Assembly (NCBI GenBank): GCA_947258945.1
Contig: CAMYKJ010000135.1
Location: 1-5,060 of the forward strand
Source: an uncultured Ectothiorhodospiraceae bacterium
Lineage (GTDB): Bacteria > Pseudomonadota > Gammaproteobacteria > UBA9214
Length of the DNA: 5,060 nucleotides
Direction: 5' to 3'
How positions within the stretch are numbered: position 1 is the stretch's first letter; the number at the start of each line of letters is the position of its first letter. Under the pieces are notes generated by a model that ran no database searches, was not told the origin of the DNA, and was given only the letters and a program-made list of their open reading frames with translations. Below are positions 1 to 4,737 of the stretch, in pieces. Position numbers and translations under genes: made by a program.

Positions 1-631
1 GGTTCACGCGGCGTGTGGCGCCGCTGTCCGGCTGTTCGCGTAACAGCGCCTCGCGTGCCTGGTTGAGTTCGTGCAGCAGGGCGCGTTGTTCCGCATTGCG
101 CACCATGCTCTGTATCCAGCTGACCGCGACCAGGCGCTCGCCGCGGGTGACCTCGCTGACGCGGTGCACGCTGGACGAGGGATAGAGTACGGCATCGCCG
201 GCCGGCAGCCTGACCGACTGGTCGCCAAATGCAGTGGTGATGACCAGCTCGCCGCCATCGTAGTCGGCAGGATCGTTGAGGAAGATCGTCACCGATATAT
301 CAGAGCGGTACAGCTGCCCTTCTCCCATGACCGGATCATCGACGTGTTCGCCGTAGGACATGCCTTGCGTATAGCGTGCGTAGTAGGGTGTTGCAACCTT
401 CAGCGGCATGGCCGCGCTGCGATACACCGGGTGTTTGACCAGGCAACCCATGACCAGGTTGTTGAGCTCGGCGTGGCGGGCATCATCCAGCGACAGTTCC
501 TCGTTATGCTTGACGCGTTTTGCCGCCATGCCAGCCGATCCGCCGCCATCGGCAAAGCTGCCGGCATCCAGCAGCTTGCGGGCTGCTCCCAGCTGTGGTG
601 CATTCAGAACGCCTTGTATGTGTGTCAGCAT
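1..631 (-). CDS. piuC: PKHD-type Fe(II)/2-oxoglutarate-dependent hydroxylase (PiuC/YbiX family), 3' end missing
   Basis: The gene starts at ATG 629-631 on the minus strand and runs off the left edge. 210 codons are visible, against about 225 residues usual for the family, so only the C-terminal tail is missing. The iron-binding triad of the double-stranded beta-helix is visible: H96-x-D98 in the GEHVDDP stretch and the distal H156 in YPSSSVHRV. R166 in TRGERL is the expected 2-oxoglutarate-binding arginine, followed by the family signature SWIQSMVR. Flanking family blocks such as YDGGELV (124-130) and LPAGDAVLYP (142-151) are present. Members are cytosolic dioxygenases whose substrate is largely unknown; Pseudomonas PiuC is linked to iron uptake and sits near TonB receptors. 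No receptor gene lies in this window, so the symbol marks the family rather than proven orthology. An AGGA (641-644 on the complement) lies 9 nt before the start. The gene is divergent from the one at 711. Confidence 0.93.
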   Translation of the reverse strand, partial: MLTHIQGVLNAPQLGAARKLLDAGSFADGGGSAGMAAKRVKHNEELSLDDARHAELNNLVMGCLVKHPVYRSAAMPLKVATPYYARYTQGMSYGEHVDDPVMGEGQLYRSDISVTIFLNDPADYDGGELVITTAFGDQSVRLPAGDAVLYPSSSVHRVSEVTRGERLVAVSWIQSMVRNAEQRALLHELNQAREALLREQPDSGATRRVN

Positions 632-655
632 GATTCAGTATCCTGCATTTGCGTG

Positions 656-686
656 ATTATATGGAGTAAAATGCATTTTTATTCAA
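656..686 (-). promoter_or_regulatory. Candidate sigma70-type promoter for the PKHD hydroxylase
   Basis: On the minus strand there is a perfect -10 hexamer TATAAT (656-661) and a -35-like TTGAAT (681-686). The 19-bp spacer is longer than the ideal 17. The -10 lies 24 bp upstream of the ATG at 631, which implies a short leader carrying the AGGA ribosome site. The spacer holds the palindrome annotated separately. The -10 is convincing; the -35 assignment is tentative. Confidence 0.5.
668..679. promoter_or_regulatory. Perfect 12-bp palindrome AAAATGCATTTT between divergent genes (candidate operator)
   Basis: The sequence is self-complementary over all 12 bases and lies between the -35 and -10 of the leftward hydroxylase promoter, about 32 bp before the rightward start at 711. 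Weaker symmetry extends outward (GAGTA on one side, TATTC on the other, allowing one extra base). A dimeric repressor bound here would block the leftward promoter. It does not resemble the 19-bp Fur box that might be expected for a piuC-type gene. AT-rich palindromes can arise by chance in promoters, so this is a candidate only. Confidence 0.35.
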
Positions 687-710
687 CCTGTACCGCACAA
701 GGCCCGCAGT

Positions 711-1034
711 ATGAAACTGAATATTGTCGTTGAAGACCAGGTTTATCCCGTCACTGTCCCGGAAGCCATTGTGGCCGAAGGCGAGGAGTTTTTCAGCAAG
801 ATCGACAGGGATATGGACAAGGGCTGGCAGATGAGCCGCGACTGGGTCGATTCGCCCGACCAGGAACAGCGTTGCCAGATTGTCGGTGACAAAATGCTGA
901 CCGCAATGGATCATGACAACAAGCAGCTGATGGTCCTGTTGTGCGCTTATATTCTCGCGCGTGTACCCGGTGTGACCGGTATCCGCATCGATACCCACGG
1001 CGAGATGCTGGAAACCGAGCTGGTTATCGGCTAA
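711..1034 (+). CDS. Conserved hypothetical protein, 107 aa, first of a plus-strand pair
   Basis: ATG 711 begins a 107-residue acidic protein; AAGG at 699-702 lies 8 nt upstream as a modest ribosome site. Codon use is G/C-rich at third positions, as in its neighbours, which supports real coding. The N-terminus (residues 1-15, KLNIVVEDQVYPVTVP) looks like a short beta hairpin. It is followed by a charged helical section with FFSKIDRDMDKGWQMSRDW and a QRCQIVGDKML block, then a hydrophobic helix around LMVLLCAYILARVPGV (residues 74-89). That segment is bounded by charged residues and fits a packed helix better than a membrane span. There is no signal peptide. I do not recognise a named domain; the pattern fits a small conserved gammaproteobacterial protein of unknown function. 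It lies 19 bp upstream of the next gene and is probably cotranscribed with it. Confidence 0.8.
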   Translation: MKLNIVVEDQVYPVTVPEAIVAEGEEFFSKIDRDMDKGWQMSRDWVDSPDQEQRCQIVGDKMLTAMDHDNKQLMVLLCAYILARVPGVTGIRIDTHGEMLETELVIG

Positions 1035-1053
1035 GCCGGCATGCCGGTGGTGC

Positions 1054-1380
1054 ATGGCTGATCTTTTTTCAATGACGGCGCCCCTGTTGATCCGTTTCAC
1101 GGACGGACGAATGGACGTCATGGTCGAGTGTCTCCGGCAAGCTGCAGGCCTGGTCTATTTCCGGCCTTACTGGGACCGTCTGCCACTGCAGGAAGGTATC
1201 CGTTTTGTCGCCGGTGAGGTGGGTGATGCCGTTGTGACAGTGCTGGGCTGCCAGGGGACGAACCCGGAACAGGCGGCCGAGTATGCGGAGTGGCGGATTT
1301 ATCGCGAACAGTTCGGCGACAGTTATCCGGACATGGATGCCCTCCGGCAGTTTGCACGCGAGGCCGGCCATTTCGACTGA
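1054..1380 (+). CDS. Hypothetical protein, 108 aa, second of a plus-strand pair
   Basis: ATG 1054 follows the previous stop by 19 bp, with a weak GGTGG four bases upstream. An in-frame ATG at 1072 (residue 7) is an alternative start, and another ATG at 1041 is out of use because it meets a stop after six codons. The protein begins with a beta-rich part (LLIRFTDGRMD, then VYFRPYWDRLP and IRFVAGEVGDAVVTVLGCQG) and ends in charged helices (NPEQAAEYAEWRIYREQFGD and MDALRQFAREAGHFD). It has one internal cysteine (C86 region motif LGCQG), no signal peptide and no membrane segment. I recognise no family. Third-position G/C preference and the close spacing support coding and cotranscription with the 711 gene. 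A hairpin terminator begins 6 bp after its stop. Confidence 0.75.
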   Translation: MADLFSMTAPLLIRFTDGRMDVMVECLRQAAGLVYFRPYWDRLPLQEGIRFVAGEVGDAVVTVLGCQGTNPEQAAEYAEWRIYREQFGDSYPDMDALRQFAREAGHFD

Positions 1381-1385
1381 CCATC

Positions 1386-1407
1386 GGAAGTTCTAGACTT
1401 CCTTTTT
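1386..1407 (+). terminator. Rho-independent terminator of the plus-strand pair, overlapping the end of the GNAT gene
   Basis: A perfect 6-bp stem GGAAGT (1386-1391) and ACTTCC (1397-1402) encloses the 5-nt loop TCTAG and is followed by TTTTT (1403-1407). The stem is short and only half G/C, but its place directly after the stop at 1380 fits termination of rightward transcripts. The complement encodes the last codons and the TAG stop of the convergent GNAT gene. No T run follows in the leftward direction, so it should act on the plus strand only. Confidence 0.6.
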
Positions 1408-1839
1408 CATCTTCACGTGGGCAATGCTGTTATACAGTACATGCCCGGGCCCAACGGTCCTGTAGCCGTGTTTATGGTAAAAACGCAGTGCGGACTCCCG
1501 TGCATCCAGAACCACGCGCGCGGCCCCCAGCTCGCGTGCCCGCGCTTCCAGGGCCTCCAGCAGGCGGCTGCCGAGTCCGCGCCGCTGTGCGCTGACGTCA
1601 ATGGCCATGTAACGGATCTGCGCCTCGCGGATGGAATTGAAGTGCAGGCGACCGACCCCCACGGCCACGTGGTGCGGATCGACCAGCATCAGGTGCATGC
1701 TGTCGACATCCTGCGGATCACGTTCACTGCCGGGCGGCTGGCCCCAGGGCGCGCGCAGGATCTTCCAGCGTAATGCATAGTATTGCCGGAAGTCCGCTTC
1801 GGTAACCGGTTCGATGATGTCCAGGTGCGGCGGTATCAG
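1393..1839 (-). CDS. GNAT family N-acetyltransferase, 148 aa, non-standard start
   Basis: An acetyl-CoA-dependent acyltransferase of the GNAT fold, probably cytosolic; substrate unknown. Conserved blocks in order (numbered from CTG 1839): DFRQYYALRWKILR (16-29) with the PWGQPPGSE signature (31-39), a GVGRLHF strand, IRYMAIDVSAQRRGLGSRLL carrying the acetyl-CoA pyrophosphate loop Q-R-R-G-L-G, and a C-terminal ALRFYHKHGYRTVG block typical of motif B. The first in-frame ATG (1696-1698) would delete the whole first helix region, so the true start must be upstream. No in-frame ATG, GTG or TTG exists between there and the upstream gene's coding region. The best candidates are CTG 1837-1839, which overlaps the oxygenase stop as CTGA with GGGTG 8 nt upstream, or ATT 1843-1845. 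Overlap with the preceding gene implies translational coupling. The stop codon lies inside the loop of the convergent terminator. Family is confident; the exact start is not. Confidence 0.88.
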   Translation of the reverse strand: MIPPHLDIIEPVTEADFRQYYALRWKILRAPWGQPPGSERDPQDVDSMHLMLVDPHHVAVGVGRLHFNSIREAQIRYMAIDVSAQRRGLGSRLLEALEARARELGAARVVLDARESALRFYHKHGYRTVGPGHVLYNSIAHVKMKKEV

Positions 1840-2447
1840 GCGAATATCACCCAGGTGGTCGCGATGTACTTGACGCCCGCTTCCAGCGTCACGCCACGGT
1901 GCTCGTGCGTCCAGAAGGGGGGGAACAGCAGCAGCTTGCCGGCCACGGGCGTTATCTTTACCTGCTGGCTGGAAAATTCCGTCTCGCCACCGGGACCGGG
2001 CACATCGTTCAGGTACCAGACGGCAACCAGCTGGCGCTGGCTGAACTCGTGGCTGCCACCGTCGATATGCCAGTGATAGAACTCGCCGGGGTCGGTGCGC
2101 TGGATGGCGTAGCCGCTGTCCTTGAAGGGGCCCTTGAAGAACGGGTAGGTCTCGCGGAATTCGCGGATGGCCCGGCCGAGCGAGCGGAACAGTTCACCGT
2201 CGATGTCTTTCCAGTGCGGTTTTCCGCTCACCACGAGATCGGTCGAACGCTTGACGTCCTGGTCCTCCTGAACGGTCTGACCGATCCGCCCCGGGTACTG
2301 CTCATCCGTGCCGGCCTCGAAACGACGAATCATTTCACTGCATATGTCGAGGGCGAGGGCGCGCGGTTGCTCGAAGATAAATGTATGCGGCTTGATTTCA
2401 TGAATTGTCTGCAGGGATGGAGCCTGCCGGTCGGCAATGCGGGTCAT
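1836..2447 (-). CDS. 2-oxoglutarate/Fe(II)-dependent oxygenase (prolyl 4-hydroxylase-like), 203 aa
   Basis: A cytosolic dioxygenase of the 2OG-Fe(II) superfamily, expected to couple 2-oxoglutarate decarboxylation to substrate hydroxylation. The jelly-roll motifs are clear: H127-x-D129 in YHWHIDGG, then LVAVWYLNDV (140-149), GGETEF (153-158), a LLLFPPFWTHEHRG block supplying the distal histidine (H181 or H183; H183 before RG fits the family best), and K193 in GVKYIATTW as the probable 2-oxoglutarate-binding basic residue. Residues 1-90 form a helical N-terminal region with no motif I know. It belongs to a different branch from the PKHD hydroxylase at the left edge. AAAGGA lies about 11 nt before ATG 2447, a rather long spacing, inside the 23-bp gap after the 361-aa gene. 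The 3' end overlaps the GNAT gene. The substrate is unknown; a protein or peptide side chain is possible but unproven. Confidence 0.92.
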   Translation of the reverse strand: MTRIADRQAPSLQTIHEIKPHTFIFEQPRALALDICSEMIRRFEAGTDEQYPGRIGQTVQEDQDVKRSTDLVVSGKPHWKDIDGELFRSLGRAIREFRETYPFFKGPFKDSGYAIQRTDPGEFYHWHIDGGSHEFSQRQLVAVWYLNDVPGPGGETEFSSQQVKITPVAGKLLLFPPFWTHEHRGVTLEAGVKYIATTWVIFA

Positions 2448-2470
2448 CTTTGTTGCGTGTCCTTTGCGTT

Positions 2471-3556
2471 TTACAGCGAGCGGTTCTCGATGGCGCGGAC
2501 CAGTGCCTGCTGCCAGGCAGCCTGTTGTGTACTGAAAATCTCCAGTATTTCGCGTGCCAGCGACTCCCAGTGCAGGCGTGCGCGCTCGGCGACGCGCCGC
2601 AGTTCCGCGCTGTCACCGGTAGCAGACCAGATTTCGTAGGCGGACACCAGTTCCGGAAACAGTTCCTTGCCCAGGTTGTGCATAGTGGCCATGTAGAAGT
2701 GCACGGCCGCCGGATCGGGATCTGCCAGCAGGCCCGGCAGGGTGGACAGGGCATCGGCCAGGTGATCGCGCACGGCGCGTGCCATGATCTCTGCCCGGCT
2801 GTGTCCGACCGACACCAGCATTTCCTGCCATGCCGGTCCCAGGATCTCGCCGGCCATTACCTCGCCGATTTCGTGCAGTATCACGCCTTCCAGCGCCATG
2901 TCAGTCATGGCATCGAGTGCGCCTTCGGCGTCATTGCCGAAGTCATAGTAGCCGAGCACCGTTTTCATCGCGTTGTCCGGCCTGTTCCAGCGCCATTCCT
3001 CGACCTTTTCCCAGATCATGCGACGCAGGGACTCGCGACGGATGTAGATCGTCCGGTCGCGGCTCATGGCGGGCGGTGCTGCAAGGTCGCGTGCCAGCTC
3101 CCGCCCTGATACCAGCAGCGTGTAGTCGTCCTGCTGCTCGTGTCGTTCCAGCTCACCCAGGAAAAACACCGGTTTCATGTTGCGTCCGTAACCGCTGCTG
3201 TAAACGTACCCGATGTCGGTCAGGCCGGCATTGATCTCCGTTGTGTCGAACGGATCCTGTATCGTGTCGTTGACCGGAATGTTTTCGAATGCCCGGTCAT
3301 CGAGATTGTCCCAGTGCGCCTCGCGCCGTGTCAGCCAGCGTGTCAGTTCGTCGTGCGGCAGGGGTGTGTCATACGGGATGTTCCGTTCCCAGCGAAAATA
3401 CTCGCGCATCTTCATGAGGTACACACACAGGGTATAGTCGGCTGCGTGACGCGCATCGGATATATGGCAATTGGTCCGCACGGCATCGAGCACGGCCAGC
3501 AACGCCGGGTTGTCTTCTGCAAGCCGTTCCTGTGTCGCGCGTGTGCCTTCTTCCAC
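2471..3556 (-). CDS. Uncharacterised conserved protein, 361 aa, probably Sfum_1244 family, first gene of the minus-strand operon
   Basis: The start is GTG 3554-3556; the frame is closed by a stop at 3593-3595 and offers no other standard start between. The protein is soluble-looking, with no signal peptide or membrane span. Notable blocks: TNCHISDARHAADYTLCVYLMKMREY-type N-terminus (29-53), an aromatic FRWERNIPYD segment (54-63), a beta-rich middle with YVYSSGYGRNMKPVFFLGEL (117-136), a helix WEKVEEWRW (182-190), LHEIGEVMAG (227-236), and HFYMATMHNLGKELFPEL (286-303). The N-terminal and HFYMATMHNLGKE blocks fit what I remember of the family named after Syntrophobacter Sfum_1244, whose function is unknown; that name comes from memory and needs a profile search. 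HEIGE (228-232), H265, H286 and H293 could ligate metal, but this is inference. It lies 23 bp upstream of the oxygenase and is likely cotranscribed with it and the GNAT gene. Confidence 0.88.
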   Translation of the reverse strand: MEEGTRATQERLAEDNPALLAVLDAVRTNCHISDARHAADYTLCVYLMKMREYFRWERNIPYDTPLPHDELTRWLTRREAHWDNLDDRAFENIPVNDTIQDPFDTTEINAGLTDIGYVYSSGYGRNMKPVFFLGELERHEQQDDYTLLVSGRELARDLAAPPAMSRDRTIYIRRESLRRMIWEKVEEWRWNRPDNAMKTVLGYYDFGNDAEGALDAMTDMALEGVILHEIGEVMAGEILGPAWQEMLVSVGHSRAEIMARAVRDHLADALSTLPGLLADPDPAAVHFYMATMHNLGKELFPELVSAYEIWSATGDSAELRRVAERARLHWESLAREILEIFSTQQAAWQQALVRAIENRSL

Positions 3557-3589
3557 AACGATTGCCCCGTGAATTTGCAGGTCAGTTCT

Positions 3590-3599
3590 ATGCTAGCAT
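3590..3599. repeat. 10-bp palindrome ATGCTAGCAT in the divergent intergenic region
   Basis: Perfectly self-complementary. It lies 34 bp upstream of the GTG start of the leftward operon, with TAGCAT (a poor -10 candidate on either strand) inside it. Part of it, ATGCTA, recurs at 3631-3636 just before the rightward gene. It may be a regulatory half-site pair or chance. Confidence 0.3.
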
Positions 3600-3607
3600 G
3601 TGCCCTT

Positions 3608-3632
3608 ATCAGTCGCCATAAACAGGACTGAT
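3608..3632. promoter_or_regulatory. Inverted repeat ATCAGTC-N11-GACTGAT between divergent genes (candidate operator)
   Basis: Two perfect 7-bp arms (3608-3614 and 3626-3632) are separated by 11 bp, giving 18 bp between half-site centres, close to two helical turns, as expected for a dimeric regulator. It sits between the leftward operon start (3556) and the rightward start (3656), so one bound protein could affect both. In a rightward transcript it could instead form a hairpin 24 nt before the start. No convincing -35/-10 pair was found on either strand here. Confidence 0.4.
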
Positions 3633-3655
3633 GCTATGGTTTGCAGGAGCGGGTA

Positions 3656-4141
3656 GTGAGAGTCAAGAGCAAATGGAACAGGGAAAGGGAGCATTCCCTG
3701 CACGACCTGGAGAACGAGGGATTCCAGACCGACACCAACACGCAACGGCTGGACATCATGGCGGAGTTTCTTGCCTTCCTGGTTCATCTGGCCGACCGCT
3801 TGAAGGCGGAACAGCTCGACCAGCAGGAGCGGCAGGCATTCATAACTTCCCTTGCGCTGCACCTGGCCGACCGGATGCAGGAAAACCGCGCCGATATTCA
3901 GGGCAAGGGGACATACCGCCAGCCGCTGATCGATCTGCTGAACGCGCGTGCCGCGGACTATGCGGAATTTGCCATGGTCGACGATGAACCCGGCTACGCC
4001 TTCAAGCGCTACTTCGGTGAAAAGGTCCGGGCCGTGATGGGCGCGAAGGACAATCAGTGGATCACAGACCAGGTGATCGATATCGAGGTGCCGGAGACGC
4101 TGCCACCGCTGAACAAGGCGCTGCGCGATCTGTTCGCGTGA
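3656..4141 (+). CDS. Hypothetical protein, 161 aa, helical, with an internal HLADR repeat
   Basis: GTG 3656 is chosen because GCAGGAG lies 6 nt upstream (3643-3649), an ideal ribosome site; a TTG at 3641 would begin before that site. The N-terminus is basic and polar (MRVKSKWNREREHS), followed by predicted helices at about 30-55, 57-78 and 88-108. The stretches VHLADRLKAE (43-52) and LHLADRMQEN (68-77) look like a repeated amphipathic helix 25 residues apart. The C-terminal part has a YAFKRYFGEKVRAVMG helix (114-129) and ends in a proline-containing segment VPETLPPLNKALRDLF. No signal peptide, membrane span or catalytic motif is visible. I do not recognise the family. It stands alone between a divergent promoter region and a strong terminator, so it is probably monocistronic. 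Confidence 0.82.
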   Translation: MRVKSKWNREREHSLHDLENEGFQTDTNTQRLDIMAEFLAFLVHLADRLKAEQLDQQERQAFITSLALHLADRMQENRADIQGKGTYRQPLIDLLNARAADYAEFAMVDDEPGYAFKRYFGEKVRAVMGAKDNQWITDQVIDIEVPETLPPLNKALRDLFA

Positions 4142-4167
4142 TGCCCGGGCCTCTTTGAAGGTGGCAT

Positions 4168-4197
4168 AAAAAAGGCGGGTAAATACCCGCCTTTTTT
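4168..4197. terminator. Bidirectional rho-independent terminator
   Basis: A perfect 8-bp stem GGCGGGTA (4174-4181) and TACCCGCC (4184-4191) is flanked by A6 on the left (4168-4173) and T6 on the right (4192-4197), so each strand shows a G/C-rich hairpin followed by a U run. It lies 26 bp after the 161-aa gene and 16 bp after the end of the convergent 64-aa gene, serving both. Confidence 0.95.
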
Positions 4198-4213
4198 CGT
4201 TTTCCGTGGACGC

Positions 4214-4408
4214 TTATGTCTTCCAGTTGGAGAAGTTGTCCATGTTGTGTGCCTTGCCGTCCTCGTAACCGGCGGAATAGGCTTCCGTCACCCGCTGTTC
4301 TTCGCGCTCCGGGTTCAGCAGGTAGCCACCCTGCCAGCCCTGTATGTATTCGGGATCGATGCCCATTTCTTCCATCTTGGTGGTCGCTTCGTAGTATTCC
4401 TGGTTCAT
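4214..4408 (-). CDS. Small conserved-looking hypothetical protein, 64 aa
   Basis: ATG 4406-4408 has GAGGA about 7 nt upstream, a strong ribosome site. The 64-residue product is acidic at the start (NQEYYEATTKMEEMGIDPEY) and continues with two glycine/aromatic blocks, YIQGWQGGYLLNP (21-33) and AYSAGYEDGKAHNMDNF (43-59). The GWxxGY and AGYxDG blocks are spaced like a short repeated helical motif, loosely recalling small nucleic-acid or ribosome-associated proteins such as RMF (which has GYxAG), but the match is too weak to assign. There is no signal peptide or membrane segment. It ends against the bidirectional terminator, and a short upstream ORF overlaps its start by ATGA. Confidence 0.8.
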   Translation of the reverse strand: MNQEYYEATTKMEEMGIDPEYIQGWQGGYLLNPEREEQRVTEAYSAGYEDGKAHNMDNFSNWKT

Positions 4409-4581
4409 CGCTGTTTCCTCGTGATTGCTCGGTGTTTGACAGGGTAATAATGTATGCAGGACTGGATCACGCGGTCATCAGTCCCGGCCGGTCCCGCAAC
4501 GCGCAGGCTGTCGCCCCGGGTCTCGCCGCCGTTGACGACCTGCTGCATGCGGGCAACGTCACCGGTGATTGCGACTGACAT
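4405..4581 (-). CDS. Possible small ORF, 58 aa, overlapping the start of the 64-aa gene by ATGA
   Basis: ATG 4579-4581 opens 58 codons ending at TGA 4405-4407, which shares ATGA with the start of the 64-aa gene, the usual arrangement for translational coupling. The frame is closed upstream by TAG with no other ATG. The first two thirds (MSVAITGDVARMQQVV, then NGGETRGDSLRVAG) look protein-like with G/C-rich third positions, while the end (HYYPVKHRAITRKQR) does not. The nearest Shine-Dalgarno-like GGAGGG is about 14 nt from the ATG, which is too far. The opposite strand is also open here in register, so codon bias is ambiguous. It may be a degraded gene remnant or non-coding. Confidence 0.25.
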   Translation of the reverse strand: MSVAITGDVARMQQVVNGGETRGDSLRVAGPAGTDDRVIQSCIHYYPVKHRAITRKQR

Positions 4582-4667
4582 GACTGCGTCAGAATGCCCT
4601 CCGGGCGTCTAGTTCATTGTTTCAATTGGGGTTAATACTTGCCGCAGGAGTATACAGGAGGGCAAAA

Positions 4668-4697
4668 TTGCTCCGTATATCCCGATGGGGGGAGTGA
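4668..4697 (+). CDS. Possible 9-codon leader peptide (TTG start)
   Basis: AGGAGGG (4656-4662) stands 6 nt before TTG 4668, which opens MLRISRWGE and ends at TGA 4695-4697. That stop overlaps the ATG of a four-codon ORF (MMTR, 4697-4711) as TGATG. This is the best ribosome site in the intergenic region, yet no long frame follows it. Such a tiny ORF upstream of hairpins could be a regulatory leader. The codons show no run of a single amino acid that would suggest classical attenuation. Confidence 0.25.
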   Translation: MLRISRWGE

Positions 4698-4723
4698 TGA
4701 TGACCCGGTGAGGTCGCCCTATC
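4684..4723 (+). ncRNA. Candidate structured leader RNA, two-tier hairpin
   Basis: GATGGGG (4684-4690) can pair with CCCTATC (4717-4723) over 7 bp with one G-U pair. Inside it GACC (4702-4705) pairs with GGTC (4712-4715) around a CGGTGA loop. It is followed downstream by two more perfect 5-bp hairpins. I compared it by eye with fluoride, c-di-GMP, glycine and yybP-type riboswitch consensus features and saw no match. Short stems of this size occur by chance, so support is weak without covariation. Confidence 0.25.
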
Positions 4724-4737
4724 TTTATGAAAGTCCG

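Noticed and set aside
631..711. Fur box in front of the piuC-like gene
   Set aside because: No GATAAT-type hexamer array exists; the only palindrome is AAAATGCATTTT.
71..733. A 220-codon plus-strand frame
   Set aside because: It lies antisense to the PKHD hydroxylase, whose catalytic motifs are intact. Its translation shows no domain and it runs through the divergent promoter region.
657..1121. A 154-codon minus-strand frame over the 107-aa gene
   Set aside because: It spans two opposite-strand genes and the promoter region and has no recognisable domain, while the plus-strand gene has better composition and spacing.
1899..3109. Long plus-strand frames at 1899-2639 and 2405-3109
   Set aside because: They are antisense to the oxygenase and the 361-aa gene, which have clear motifs or family blocks. 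High G/C creates mirror frames; the translations are Cys/Arg-rich or unpatterned.
4627..4643. A sigma54-like GG...GC element (TTGGGG to TTGCC)
   Set aside because: With the T of TGG in place the GG-GC spacing is 11 rather than 10, and the CAC part of the consensus is missing.
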